A stretch of DNA of 64,000 nt from Ascochyta rabiei (lineage: Eukaryota; Ascomycota; Dothideomycetes; Pleosporales; Didymellaceae), in assembly GCF_004011695.2 (NCBI RefSeq), contig NC_082405.1, forward strand, positions 3,223,001 to 3,287,000, written 5' to 3'. The first letter of the stretch is position 1. Each line of letters begins with the position of its first letter. The position numbers and the translations under genes were made by a program. Below are positions 53,881 through 64,000 of this stretch, one piece after another. The notes under the pieces were generated by a model that had not been told where the DNA came from, did no database searches, and was given only the letters and a program-made list of their open reading frames with translations.

Positions 53881-56800
53881 TCTGCCCCTAAAGCCTATAG
53901 AGTAATTGCTCCACTTAGCTATCTAGGTAAGGTAGAAGAAAGATTAGTAGCTAAACAGCTAGGCATACTTACAGAAACAACTACTCTACTACACCCCTTA
54001 TAACTAGGTAGAAGGGTATAAAAATTAACAACAGACGCGTCTATATTGCTACTAAACTAAGTATAAGAATAAAGAAAACTAAAGCGCATAATTATTACAG
54101 TGTTCCTAGACATTGAAGGAATCTTTAACCATGTCTTACTAGGCTAACTACTTACTATCCTATAACAACTAAAGCTACCTAGCAGCCTAATAGCCTAGAT
54201 CGAATTATTCCTATCTAGGCGGCAACTACAACTATCCTTTAATAGAGAAATATAAGGTTTTAGTAGTATAAACGCTAAAATCCTAAAAGGAAGCCCCATC
54301 TTACTAATTTCGTTTCTAATATATATTAGACTCCTATTCTCATTAATTACTAACTACTTCCTATCCTACCTAGACAACCTAGATAGTACAGTATTGTCTA
54401 CTAGCCTAAGGAAGAACTTCTGCCTACTAGAAAGGGATATAGCTAGCCTATTTGCAAAGGGATCTAGCTGTGCAATACAGTTTAATGTTTTAAAAATTAA
54501 AATTTTCTACTTTACTACAATCTACAAAGCAGAAACTACTAGTCTTACCCTACTAGACAAAACTATAATAGCACTAAAAAGGACTGTTAAATGGCTAGGA
54601 ATCTACTTAAATAACAGACTCTTGTTTAAAGAACACGCTGCTACAAGAATTAGCTAAGTAAGAAACGCCTTCTATAGAATGTGCAGACTAGCAAATAGTA
54701 CGGTGGCAAAAGGGTAGGGGTTGGGTAGGGGTAGGGTACATCACGTGATGTTCCCCTACCCTACCCTACCTCTACCCACGCTAATTCCATGCCAAGAGGG
54801 TAGGGGTAGGGTAGGGTCCACATGGGGTAGGGGTAGGGGTTAGGTAGGGGTTGGGTAGGGTAGGTGTCAGCGTTCAACTCTTTAAATTAAGCAGTTATCG
54901 CAAAACCTTGTAGTGCAAAAATGTACAACAAAAGGAGCGCTTTCAAACAGTCCATATACCGTGAGATTTAAAGTAAAACTAGTAGAGTTACAGCAGTTAT
55001 TGTGTAAATCCTAGGTCGTTACAATATAGGCCTACGTAACAACTACTCTAGCTCTACTAGTCTTGCTTAGAATCTTACGGTATATAGACCGTCTAAAAGC
55101 GCTCCCTTTCCTCTACATTTCTGCAGTACAAAGTTTTACAATAACTGCTTTAGTGAAAGAGTTACACGCCAACACCTATAGGCCCTACTTAGGCCTTCCT
55201 CTTCCCTACAGACCCTACCCTAAATCCTACCCTACTCTGCCCCTACCCCTGGTCCGTGCAGACTGTACCCTACCCCTACCCAACGTCCGTGCAGACTCTA
55301 CCCTACCCCTACCCCATGTAAACCCTACCCCTACCCTACCCCTACCTAACGTCCGTGCGGACCGTACCTAACCCCTACCCAACCCTAGGGTACCCCCTAT
55401 CCTTTTACCAGCGTAGTAAATAGCAGCAAAGGCCTTACACCTACTACCATTAGACAACTATACCTAGCCTGTGTTACTAGCATAGCAGACTATAGCTGCT
55501 AGGTCTTTTAGAAGCAACAAGCAGGAATAGCAAAGCAACTTTAAGGACTGCAGAATCTAGCACTTAGGAAAATATTAGGCACCTTTTAAACCTCACCTAT
55601 AATACCTTAGAAGGTAGAAGCAGCGCTAGCCCCCCCTGCTATAAGGCTAAATACTACTATAAGAAAGTATACCTTTAGAGCAAAGAAGCTACTAAAGAAC
55701 TACCTTATCTACATTAGTATAACAAAGCTAAAGTCCAACCTACAAAACACAGACCTAGACTCTAGCACAGAGTAAGAAGAGGTTACCCTTACTAGGTTAA
55801 AAGAAGGACCTCCTACACAGCTTATGCGAATTACACAGTCTATAGAAAAGGCTACGCCTAGTATAAGAGAAGAAAAACTAAAATACTACTACTTCTGCCT
55901 CTAGAACAAGGCTATAGCATACCAGTCTGAAATCTTTAGGCTACTAAAAGAAGAAGTAAAAATACATAAATTATAGATGCTATAAAAAGTAGAGACTAAT
56001 GTACTAGCTATCTACGTAGATGCTTCTTCTGTAAAGAAAGGCACAGGCATAGGAGTAGGAATTACAGTCCTAGACTACAAGCAACAGGTAAAGAAGATCT
56101 ACTCTATAAGCTATAATATTAGTAAAGGCTAAATTACATATAACAGAGAACTGGAACGTATAATAAGAGAGTTTAAGATTGCAGCTACTATAGCTATAGC
56201 AACATAGGATATCTTAGTCTTTGCAGACAACTAGGCAGCAATCCTACAACTAAAAACCACTTTAAATAAGCCTGGACAGGCTTAGCAAATACGCTGCACA
56301 AAAGCAGCTAAAACTATTAAAAACAAAGGAGCTACAATCAGCCTTAGATGGGCCCCTAGACACTAAGACGTTGTAGGAAATAAGAAAGCAGACTCTCTAG
56401 CAAAGGCAGCAACTAAAAAGAGGCCTACCTCTAACACAACAAGTATTACTATAACTAGAATATAAATTAAGGCTATTACAACAAAAGAGTAGAAACACAA
56501 ACTAGACACCTACAAAGCTAAAGCAATCCTAAGAAAAACAAACACCTACGCAGAAAAATACTGGCTAGAACCTGCAAACAAAGTAAAACTACTAAAAGAC
56601 ACTAGGAGAGAGGTAGCTAGCGCCTACTACTATCTAAAACTAAGATATAGCTATAATAAGGCATACCTACACAACATATAGAAGGTAGACAATAATAAAT
56701 GTATCTGTAGCTACATATAAATGCTACAACAGCTCCTACTTAGCTGTAAAGAATACAGAGAAGAAAGAAAAACAATGTAAGAAAGCCTACAAGTACAAAG

Positions 56801-57093
56801 ACTAATAATAACCCTATTACTACACACAAATATGGGATTATAGCTACCCTAGCTTTAATTTTAGAAACTAAAGTGGGCACACGCAAGTAGTACCTGCAAC
56901 AAACAACAGACACCTTAAACCCTCTGTTTACTTCTAAGAGCATATTAATGCTCTTACTATAGGACTGCAAACACAAATTTACTATCCCTTTACACAAACA
57001 CCCTCCTTAAATTACTAGAGTAGCTTAACTGCTTTACTCTTATGTAGTCTTAGACTTACACAGGACGTTAAACTAATTAATTAATTAACTAAA
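53881..57093 (+). mobile_element. LINE copy B, 5'-truncated, RIP-degraded, interrupted by a fold-back element
   Basis: It starts within the reverse transcriptase (YRVIAPLSYLGKVEERLVAK, about 53898), continues through GSPILLISFLIYI and SYLDNLDSTV near 54290-54390 (YxDD reads LDN, a G-to-A change), and, after the insertion at 54699-55415, through RNase H (VLAIYVDASSV near 56000) to a 3' tail of TTAA repeats at about 57075-57092. Most of its second half is alignable with copy A. Confidence 0.75.
54699..55415. mobile_element. 717 bp fold-back (long inverted repeat) element with G-rich internal repeats
   Basis: Ends are TACGGTGGCAAAAGGGTAGG and, inverted, TACGCTGGTAAAAGGATAGG. Flanks are GCAAATAG and GTAAATAG, an 8 bp target duplication with one C-to-T difference, which fits hAT-type insertion. 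Inside the ends are many GGGTAGGGG-like units on one side and CCCCTACCC-like units on the other. The central arms are also inverted: GGAGCGCTTT...ATATACCGT against its complement about 150 bp later. So nearly the whole element can fold on itself. No transposase; non-autonomous. Confidence 0.8.
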
Positions 57094-57167
57094 GGAAGGT
57101 TCTACTAAGGTTAATAGAACCTGCTAGTACACACACTAGTAGGTTACCATCTTACCTTAGTAGAAGT
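57094..57167 (-). mobile_element. LTR-like fragment, inverted copy of 48441-48522
   Basis: The reverse complement reads ACTTCTACTAAGGTAAGATG and ends AACCTTCC, matching the LTR-like insertion at 48441-48522 with some differences. It abuts the tail of LINE copy B. Confidence 0.6.
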
Positions 57168-57179
57168 TTAATTATATCT

Positions 57180-57672
57180 AGTGCTATAATATAGGCAAAT
57201 TCCGGTAGGATAAGAAACTACTAATCTAGGAAGCTTTAACCTAATTAGGCTTTTTCTAGATGGGTACAATATTATCTCCTGACTAGATGTAGGGTATTGC
57301 TATTAGTTAGTGTGAGAATGTTCTTTAGGATTGAAATTAGAGCATCTAGAGTAGAGTCTTCGGCGTTTAGTATCTCTATCAATACTAGGGCTATAAGATT
57401 AGCTAATACAGTTTAATTAATCTAGTCTTAGATGTTACTAAGCTTTACAGCTATACTGCTAACTTTACCTATTATTGTTAGGATCTCTTTTCAGAGGGGT
57501 GGCACGTTATTAAGCATTTGAAGATAGAGTGTGTATTTGTAGGTTATGGATAGACAAATTGCTGCTGAAAGGATTAGAGCAATTCACGTAGGCTATATAG
57601 TTACGCCACCCCTACTACGCAATTAGACCCTTAGCTCCTCATACGGAACAAGCGGAAGAAGTAGGCCTAACA
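57180..57672 (-). mobile_element. Probable 3' LTR of the gypsy element
   Basis: On the minus strand it starts TGTTAGGCC at 57672, directly after a polypurine tract AGAAGGGGGATAT (57673-57685), as expected where plus-strand synthesis starts. The far end is not fixed; the 5' LTR is outside the window, so no comparison is possible. Confidence 0.55.
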
Positions 57673-60600
57673 ATATCCCCCTTCTAGGGTTACTTGTCCC
57701 AAGTAACCAAGATAGTGGGCTTTTAAGATTAAGTAAGTAATTATAGACTATTATAGTCTACAGGGCATTGCTGTTACCCTAGGTGCGTGTTTTGGTAGTA
57801 GAAGGATTTTCCTCGAACCCGTCAGGGGATTCGGCCTCCTCCACCTTCACCTTTACTTCACTTCTTCTCTTACCTCTAATTTTGCGCAGTTGCCTGCAAA
57901 ATAAGTGGGTCTACATGCTGCTAGCTTAGGGTCCAGGTATAACTATCGTACTTCCCTATTTTAGACTATTACTACTACACTCTACTCCTCTTTTTAGTAA
58001 GTTAATAATATCTATTAGCTTAAATAGATTTTCCTTTGTTGTTCCAGAATGTGTCCTTATAGGTCATTATGGGTCGTTAGGGTCCTACAGGTAGCTAACT
58101 AAGTTCTTTAGAATTAAACCGCACTATACAAGCATTTCCCAGCCCTAAGCCTACTACACTACCACTACTAAGCCCTTTCTCTGTTAAGGCCACACGCAAC
58201 TATAGATTTAAACGTAGTTAGTAATAATATAGCCTATAATAGCCTCTAGTCTGTTTAGCTTTGCGTTTAGTACATTTGCAGCTTCGCTTCTAGTCAATTC
58301 AAGCATTGTGGCAGGGTTGGTTGTGTTCATGCCCAGCTTACTAAGGACAATCGCGACCTGTACAAGTCCTGGCAGCTAGAGACAGCTTCTAGTAACAAGG
58401 AACAGGTTATGCGCTGCTTTAGGTGCTTCTCTGCTAACTAAGAGTGTATTGCTATATGTATTTTTATCCTTTAGACTAACTATAATCTATTATAGGTTAT
58501 AATAACTAACTTTAACAGCTCTATAAGGACTATAACAACTAGCTTAGTAAGATCCGCATCATCCTCTGTAATTTGGAAGATGGCGTCCTTAACATGGAGG
58601 CCCCTAAGGTTAATAGCGTGCGTCCTTTGCGCCCTATAACTGTTCCTAAGAAGAAGGCAGCCAAGTATGACCTTATGTTGCACTCTTAGTCCATTTCGCA
58701 GGCCTATTCCTAGTAAGTTGTCCCTTAGTGTTATTTTGGTCTATTATGACTTATTATAGGTAGTTCGTACACCCCTTACGCTGCTTATCTCTACCTGCAC
58801 TCTGGTGCCATTAGTAGGGATAAGGATCCTTAATCTGAGTTTTGCCCTGATTAACGCCAACGCAGCAAGAAGTCTGTGTTAGCCTGGGCTAAGGTCAGTA
58901 AGCGCGCCCTTAAGAACACTATTACTAAGAAGCTAGCTAAGGAGGTTAATACCCCTTGCAAGAAGGTATGTATACTCCCTCTGTTTCCTAATAGACTATT
59001 CTAACCCCTTATAGGCCAGGGTCCGCAAGCACGTCCCTAACCATGCTAGCGAGTTCAAGAGGCTTGGCAACGCCCTGACTGCTTAGATGGCCGTGCTCTT
59101 AAGTAAGAAGGCGGCTTCTTCTGGCGCTAAGAAGACGGCTGCGACCAAGAAGATTAAGGCGCTTCAGAAGAAGCTGGATGACCACAATGCGGCTGGAAGG
59201 GAGTAAGGGTGCTGCATTATGGTCTATTATGGACTATTATAACACTAACAATACTATAACTATAAACAATTTCTATAGTTAGATTTCCCTTAGAAATCCT
59301 AGACATACCTAAGCCTTAGGCTTAAATTTAATAGAGTACTTACTTTTGTAAAATGTTTTCTTCTTATAATGTTAGAATTCCCTTAACCTTATAAGATTCC
59401 TATAGAGGTGTTATAGATGGCATAGGTTCCTTATGGTCCATTATGGACCTTTACCTAGGCTTACAAGGTAGGCTAAGGTAGTTCTAGAGTTTAACGCTGT
59501 TAAACACCCTAAAAACCCTATAGGAAAACTGGTAAAGGTACGTTGTCTCCTTAGGATCCTCTTATTGCCTTTGCTTATCCCTCTTCTTTTTAGGGGGTTG
59601 CCCTTAACGCTTAGTAGTCTCTTTCCCCTTAGGATTTCTCTTAGGCTTAATGCCTTTAGATTTCTAAAATTGTTAAAGTATATTACTAGAGATATTTTAG
59701 CCAGGCTCCTATAAGTTTTCTTCTTCTCTATAGCTGGTCTATTTCACTAAATACTCCTACTAATTGTTGTCTCCTTTACGCCTATCTAGAATCATGTCCA
59801 CATTGTAAACATTATTACTGTGTTCGCACAATGTGTCTATAATTGGAGTCTCTAGGTGTAGAATAAGACCCCTTAGATTATATGGTTCTAGTAAGGACGC
59901 ATAGAAGACCGGATGTACGCTCTGTAGGCCTAGAAGATTAACTTTAAATGCTGTTAGGCTATATTGGTCTACTATGTGGCCTGGTCCTAAGTATTTCCAG
60001 TCCAGCTTTTTCTTAGGCCTTGTTGATCTTATATGCTGATTTAAAACTATAACTTAATCTCCTATTTTAAACATATATAGTAAGCGTTTCTTATCTATAT
60101 ATAACTTTTAGTACTTATTTATAGCAATAATTTTCCTCTTACACTCCTGTTGCAAAGTAATAACCTTTGTGGCTACTTGTTGCCCTAGGGGTGATTCCCT
60201 GCTCCCGTAAGGCATACTGGGCCAGTTAGGACTAATAGGGTCTATGCTGTGGTATACTCTAAACAGTGTAGTACCTGTAGTTGCATATATGCTATTGTTA
60301 TACACAAACTCCGCAACTAATATCTATAGGCTCTAATTGTCTTATTCTAGGCAACAGTAGCACCTTAGGTATTGTTTAAGTGTCTAGTTCTGTCTTTCGG
60401 TTTGTCTATCCGTTTGTGGGTGGTAAGCGGACGTTAACACCCTTCTTAAATTTAAGTAGTGTTAGAAAGTATCCTAGTGCTTAGCTGACATAAGTAGTCC
60501 TCTATCTAAAATTATTGTTTTAGGGACACTATGTAAGCGTATTACTTCTCTTATCTAGGATTAGGCTAGGTCCGTTCCATCCCAATCTACCCTGGCTAGA

Positions 60601-63600
60601 ATGTAGTGAGACATTTTAGTAAGTCTATATACTACTACTAAGATAGCGTTATATACCTAATTGTTTAGGTAGCTAGAGGGTAACTCTATAATAAAATCCA
60701 TTGTTACGCTCTTCTAGGCTGCGTTTAGAGGAGTTAGAGGTGCTAGAAGACTATATAGTTTGTAACGTGCTAGCGTTACCTTCTTACATACTAAACAGTT
60801 ATTACAATAGTCTTCTACATCCTTCCTTATCCCCTTCTACTTGTAGCGTTGTTAAAGCTTCTCTAGTGTCTTCTTAACCTTAAAGTGTCCTACAAGTGGA
60901 TCGTTATAGCACTCTTAGAGAGCCTTAGACTTCTCTTCTAGAGTGGTCAAGTGCTTTAAGGCCTTGTTGCCTGTAGTAAGTTGTTCTAGGTTATTATAGT
61001 CTGTTTTAGTGTTATATCTATTAGAGGTTGCATCTAAGTCTAGTTTAACTATAGATTCTTCCTCATGGTTGTGCGGATCCCTAGTTGCAGTACTTTCCTT
61101 TGCTTGGAACTTCTGGAGGGCTTTAACAATTTCTGATTATTCTTTAGACCTTAGAGATACTTGTGTTGTAACAGCTGACATAAGGAAGTTGTTCTTTCCT
61201 TTAGAGAAGAACAAATCTTAAAGAGGCTGGACAAAAGCTTCGTTGTACTTTAGTAAAGGTTTCTCTGTCTCTGCCTTATAATCTAGTCGCCTTAAGGGTC
61301 CATCTACGGGATTAGTAGTCCCTAGTTAGTAGGTAAGGGTGAAATTAAACCGAGTCAAGGCCAGATAGGACCAAACCTGGCAATAGTTAAGAGTCTTAGT
61401 TTCTATAAACCACTTTAGGTTCTTATAGTCTATAAGGATTTCAAAGTGTATACCTTTAAGGTAGTAACACCAGTACTCTAAACTCTTAACAATTACAAGC
61501 AGTTCCTTGTTATAAGTATTGTAATTATATTCCGCTTAGATTAATTTACAAGAAAAGAAACTAATAGGCCTCTATTAACCCGTTCTAGATCCTTCTGGCA
61601 CATACTGGCTCAAAATGCCTAAGATTACGCCTCCTAACGCGTCTACCTCTACTCTTGTTTTCTAACAAGGATCAAAGTAGGAGAGTATGGGAACTTGGGT
61701 GAACACGTCCTTAAGTTTCTGGAAGGTGGATCTGCCTTTTTCTCTGATGTCCATTTTCTGGCCTTCCTCTCTTCTTATTACCAGACCCCCCCTAGCAGAT
61801 CCTGGGGTCTTATAGGTCATTTCGGTCAATAGTAAGGCTAATTTAGAGAAACTGTAGATAAATTGTTAATAGTAATTCATAAAACTAATAAACACTTAAA
61901 TATTGCGGACTATTTGTGGTTGTAGCCATTCCTGGATCGTTTTCACCTGTTCTGGGTTAATACTGACCCCTTTAGGGCTGATTACGTATCTAAGGTACTC
62001 TGTGCGTTAAGTGTGCTACTTACACTTGCTAAGTTTAATATATAACTTAGACTCGCGTAGTCTTTATAGTATATCCTTTACATACTGTATGTAATCTTCT
62101 TTTGTACCTAAATAGATTAGGATATTGTCTAAATAGACAATGCAACATATATTAACTAGTCCTGTAAGAGCATGGTTAATATATGCTTAAAACTAGGCAG
62201 GGGCGTTAGTTAGGCTAAAAGGCATAACAGTATACTTATAGTGTCCGTATCTAGTACAGAAAGTAGTCTTCTACTTATCTCCCTCTGCAATACGAATCCT
62301 ATAGTAGGCCTCTCTTACATTAAGCCTAGTAAAATACTTTGCCTAAGAGAGCCTCTCTAGTAACTCCGTAATCAGGGGTAGTAGGTGTCGGTTCTTAACC
62401 GTGACCTTATTAAGGCCCTAATAGTTAATATAAAGTCTTAGGCTGCTATCTTTCTTCTTAACAAAGAGTATAGGTGCCCCTACTAGAGACTTTAACTAAT
62501 ATATCCATCCTCTTGCTATATACTCCTAAAGATAGTTTTAAAGTATCTCTAGCTTAGTTACTAAGAGGTTGTATAATGGTTAGTAAGGTAGAACACTATT
62601 AGGTGTTAGAGTTATAGACAGATCGTGGTGGCCATGCTCTAGGAGACTCTTAGAGTCCTCCTCTAAGCCTACATCTGCAAACTCTGCATATTCTAGAGGT
62701 AAATGACCTATAGTGTTATCTTCTGACCCTCTATAGCCTACAAAGTTAACAAGGCACGCATAGACGTCTGTATTAGGTTCTCTTATGCTGCTCTTAAACT
62801 GCTTAGCGTCTTCTGTGGCCACCTTTATAAACGGGACAAACCTGTTATTCTTATTCCTCTAAAAGAGCATACGTCTGGTAGCGTAGCTAATCCTTAGATG
62901 AAACATATCAATCTAGGGAAGACCTAAGTACACTAAGTATCTTTAAAGGTCTGTTACTACAAATGGTACTTAATAGGTCTCTTTATAACCACGTGAATTA
63001 GTAATAGTTATATCTACCGTCGTGGTACTATACACTGTCAATCTACCCCTATCTACACCTTTAGCTAGCAGCTTAGGCAGGGGGTCTACTTAGAGATTAT
63101 GTTCCTTTGCTAGCGTAGCTGACATTAAGTTCAGCTAGGAACCTCTATTAATCATGGCCTCTATAGGCTTAGAGGATCGAACTGTACATTGCACAGTTAA
63201 TAACTGAGAGGGATAGAGGTAAAGGGCTTCCCTTAATTTCCCTAGGTCCCTTGTTTCCTAGTTTAACGCAATGTGGGCGGAAAGGTATAGGATTAGTCTT
63301 TCTGCCCTTTCCCTTTTCCTAAATTAGTGTTTAAGCCTTTCTTTAATTCTGTAGTAGTTTCTTTCTAGTTAGCTGTATCACCCTTGTCCTTTAGAGGGCT
63401 TTGGCACTTAGCTGCAGTGTAACTGAACTTTCCGCAATTATAACAGGTCTGACCCTTGCCTTTGTCTTAGGTACTGGCGGTTCTATGTGCAGACGGTCTG
63501 TTATAGCCCCTATCAGCCCATTTCTGTTTCTTTAGGGGTTTTTCTGCTTCCCCCGCCTTATTACTCTTGTTTCTAGCCTTTAGTGGCCACCTCTTTGTAG

Positions 63601-64000
63601 GAGTAGCCTTTGCCTCCTTGTCTGGATTTTTTCTGCGGTAGATAACGTTGGCATGTTCTTCTACCATTAGAAGAGTGTTACGTCTGTTGACTGGGAGTAG
63701 GAACAGGTCTCTCTGAATGTCTTCGCGCAGAGACGAGATGTACTCCATTACTTAAAGCTCTAGAGTTTAGGCTGAGCCTAGTTCCTCCCATAAGGGTCGA
63801 AGGGCATCTAGCAGATCCGTAGGTGACTAGTTTAGCTTTTGCTGGATTCGCTTAAGAGTCTTATAGGCTTGCTGTTTCCGTTCTAACAGCGTTCCTAGGG
63901 CGTTTAACATAACAGTTTTCAGTATCTCCTAGGTTGGTCGCCAGGATGGAGAACTGGTCTGTTCTGTTGTGCAATAGGATTTCTATAGAGTCTTTAGTGG
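57673..64000 (-). mobile_element. Ty3/gypsy LTR retrotransposon, internal region, runs off the window
   Basis: Reading the minus strand through stops, from high to low coordinates: gag with a CCHC-like knuckle (CYNCGKFSYTAAKC near 63440; Tyr in place of His); the pre-RT linker (LEYAEFADVGLEEDSKSLLE, then HGHHDLSITL at about 62600-62700); RT with RYGHYKYTVMPFSLTNAP and VYLDNILI (YxDD changed to LDN) at 62120-62260; RNase H at about 61250-61700; the integrase core (VVVYRLTKMSHYI, then REVIRLHSVPKTIILDRGLL at 60500-60680; Tyr where the first Asp is usual); and a C-terminal segment (LDWKYLGPGHIVDQYSLTAF, then SVHPVFYASLLEPYN) at 59800-60010. Many TAG/TAA codons make it inactive. The interval 57690-59600 is not pol. 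Confidence 0.75.
58230..59217 (+). pseudogene. Decayed multi-exon gene, antisense inside the gypsy element, family unknown
   Basis: Between the integrase end and the 3' LTR, on the opposite strand, a coding-like reading can be followed through four exons joined by GT-AG introns with CTAAC-like branch sites: SSQFKHCGRVGCVHAQLTKD and SWQLETASSNKEQVMRCFRC (about 58286-58446); LSKIRIILCNLEDGVLNMEA and NSVRPLRPITVPKKKAAKY (about 58524-58712); SSYTPYAAYLYLHSGAISRD and SVLAWAKVSKRALKNTITKK (about 58757-58966); RVRKHVPNHASEFKRLGNAL and SKKAASSGAKKTAATKKIKA to a stop at 59217. About six in-frame TAG/TAA/TGA codons sit where Gln or Lys would fit. The C-terminus is lysine-rich with a coiled-coil-like end. 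I recognise no domain. The introns hold a recurring CTATTATAG word. Exon limits are approximate. Confidence 0.45.

Overview
The window is nuclear DNA of a filamentous ascomycete (Pezizomycotina, most likely Dothideomycetes). Reasons: genes are split by many 50-60 nt GT-AG introns with CTAAC-type branch sites; the gene content is typical of filamentous fungi (DUF3176 protein, DUF3716 protein, MCT-like and Dal5-like MFS transporters, P450, GFA protein); and the repeats carry transition mutations (CAG to TAG, TGG to TAG, CA to TA) that look like repeat-induced point mutation (RIP). The class is an inference from composition and gene content; no marker gene was compared.

Layout. (1) 0.7-14.4 kb is ordinary, G+C-richer gene space. 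It holds an MDR oxidoreductase ending in SKL, a Dal5/TNA1-type MFS transporter, a broken short-chain dehydrogenase, LSm4, a conserved single-pass membrane protein, a tandem RIP-marked repeat, the divergent pair mitochondrial ribosomal protein uS4m (NAM9) / La protein, and an intron-containing tRNA-Leu(TAA). (2) 14.4-26.6 kb is gene-poor: a DUF3176 membrane protein, a Tc1/mariner transposase relic, an F-box relic with an in-frame stop, and a truncated regulator-like ORF. (3) About 26.6-33.2 kb is a Helitron. Its Rep/helicase reading frame is complete except for one amber codon, and it is followed by a four-exon gene for a DUF3716-like Cys-rich protein with an NLS-like lysine run and an acidic tail. 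Short CCTGTAAA/TTTACAGG motifs recur in the 5' part and around the second gene, which suggests both lie in one element. (4) 35.5-45.3 kb is accessory gene space: a small secreted protein, a GFA-domain protein, an MCT-like transporter, a glutamate 5-kinase-like gene with a 1-nt frameshift, and a P450 with a nonsense codon after the heme loop. (5) 45.7-64 kb is A+T-rich, stop-riddled nested transposon DNA: two Tad/I-type LINE copies; a Fot1/pogo-like element with about 65 bp inverted repeats; a 717 bp fold-back element; two LTR-like insertions; and a minus-strand Ty3/gypsy element. The gypsy element runs out of the window and carries an antisense, intron-containing decayed coding region between its integrase end and its 3' LTR.

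The genes of the first 14 kb are mainly housekeeping (RNA processing and decay, mitochondrial translation, tRNA) and do not form a cluster. The 35-45 kb genes are metabolic or secreted and do not form an obvious biosynthetic cluster. The least familiar items are the Helitron with its DUF3716-like partner gene, the antisense gene inside the gypsy element, and the fold-back element built of G-rich GGGTAGGGG-like repeats. Exon borders were set by hand from splice motifs, reading frame and family conservation.
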